From an uncultured Clostridia bacterium (GTDB taxonomy: Bacteria; Bacillota; Clostridia; Christensenellales; Aristaeellaceae), in contig CAJFUU010000293.1 of NCBI GenBank assembly GCA_904420265.1, positions 1 through 5,337 on the forward strand: a stretch of 5,337 nt of DNA, in the 5' to 3' direction. Each line of letters starts with the position of its first letter. Position 1 is the stretch's first letter. Below, piece by piece: positions 4,924 through 5,337 of the stretch. Position numbers and translations under genes: made by a program. The notes under the pieces were generated by a model, which saw nothing but the letters and a program-made list of their open reading frames with translations, was not told the origin of the DNA and made no database searches.

Positions 4924-5337
4924 GTCGCAGCTGGATTGAGCGCTATGGAATGGTGCGCCGCGCTTGGGGCGATGGCCGCGGCGTTTTTCCGCGAATGGCC
5001 AATGATGGACGGTGGCCCAGCGCCGCCAACAGGCCGTCCGGAAGCAGCCAACGCTTGTTTCCTCGGGCCATTGCATGCTTTGCGGCTTCGGAAGAAGCGG
5101 GCGGTTTCGCGCCGTCGTTTTGCGCTCATGCGGCCAACCCGCGGGCAGACCGGCCGCCGATGCGACCAGCACGCCAAAACCGGCGCGCAAAATATCCGCA
5201 CAACGCCGCCGAAGATGCGGCCCGCCCCGGCTCTCTCGATGCGCAGCCAGAGCAGGGGCGCGAAACATGCCGCAATGTTCTCTCTCCTGTCGCCCTGTTT
5301 CGCAGCCATTCCTCTTTCCGGTTTCCGGCCCACGCGC
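4924..5337. other. Right-hand region without a supported gene
   Basis: There are about 410 bases with no gene I can defend. Several long open frames overlap on both strands, as expected in GC-rich DNA, and are Arg/Pro/Ala-rich without recognisable domains or ribosome binding sites. On the - strand, short protein-like pieces sit in different frames: DILRAGFGVLVASAAGLPAG around 5130-5200, and a 42-codon piece 4943-5071 starting MARGNKRWLLPDGLLAALG and ending in TAG just before the small membrane-protein gene. These may be remnants of a frameshifted gene, or chance. Confidence 0.5.

Noticed and set aside
4945..5337. + strand frame open from ATG 4945 to the right edge (about 131 codons)
   Set aside because: No ribosome binding site, Arg/Pro/Ala/Met-rich composition, no domain; it is antisense to equally open - strand frames, typical of GC-rich DNA.

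Overview
The window looks like chromosome from a GC-rich member of the Firmicutes, most likely a Clostridia-type gut or rumen bacterium. This is inference from strong AGGAGG-type ribosome binding sites, a single-gene MetA, a YxjI-type LURP-one protein and a PpaX/Gph-like phosphatase. No rRNA, tRNA, transposase, integrase or CRISPR array is visible.

Left part (1-2768, + strand): four tightly packed genes forming one apparent operon. They are the 3' end of metA (homoserine O-acyltransferase), a secreted protein built from two related halves, a cytoplasmic SGNH/GDSL hydrolase and a HAD-IA phosphatase. Joints are a 4-base ATGA overlap, a 2-base gap and another ATGA overlap. The operon runs into a strong GC-rich hairpin at 2774-2799. 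Only MetA has a firm pathway (methionine synthesis); no common pathway can be read from the other three.

Middle part (2800-3700): a possible small + strand gene of unknown function (2816-3229), then two tandem, imperfect copies of a palindrome-rich unit of about 265-300 bases (3112-3409 and 3410-3696). The copies are about four-fifths identical by eye. Several stem-loops keep their pairing although the sequence has changed, and the last third of the small gene is read from the first copy. This is the most interesting part of the window: either a dispersed palindromic repeat family or a tandem structured RNA. Similar hairpins in the same orientation bracket the block (2774-2799 and 3668-3696).

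Right part (3700-5337, - strand): a LURP-one-related (YxjI-like) protein at 3712-4278, a leader/intergenic region with weak promoter and terminator candidates, and a small two-helix membrane protein at 4601-4903. The last 400 bases contain no gene I can support, only short coding-like stretches in different frames.
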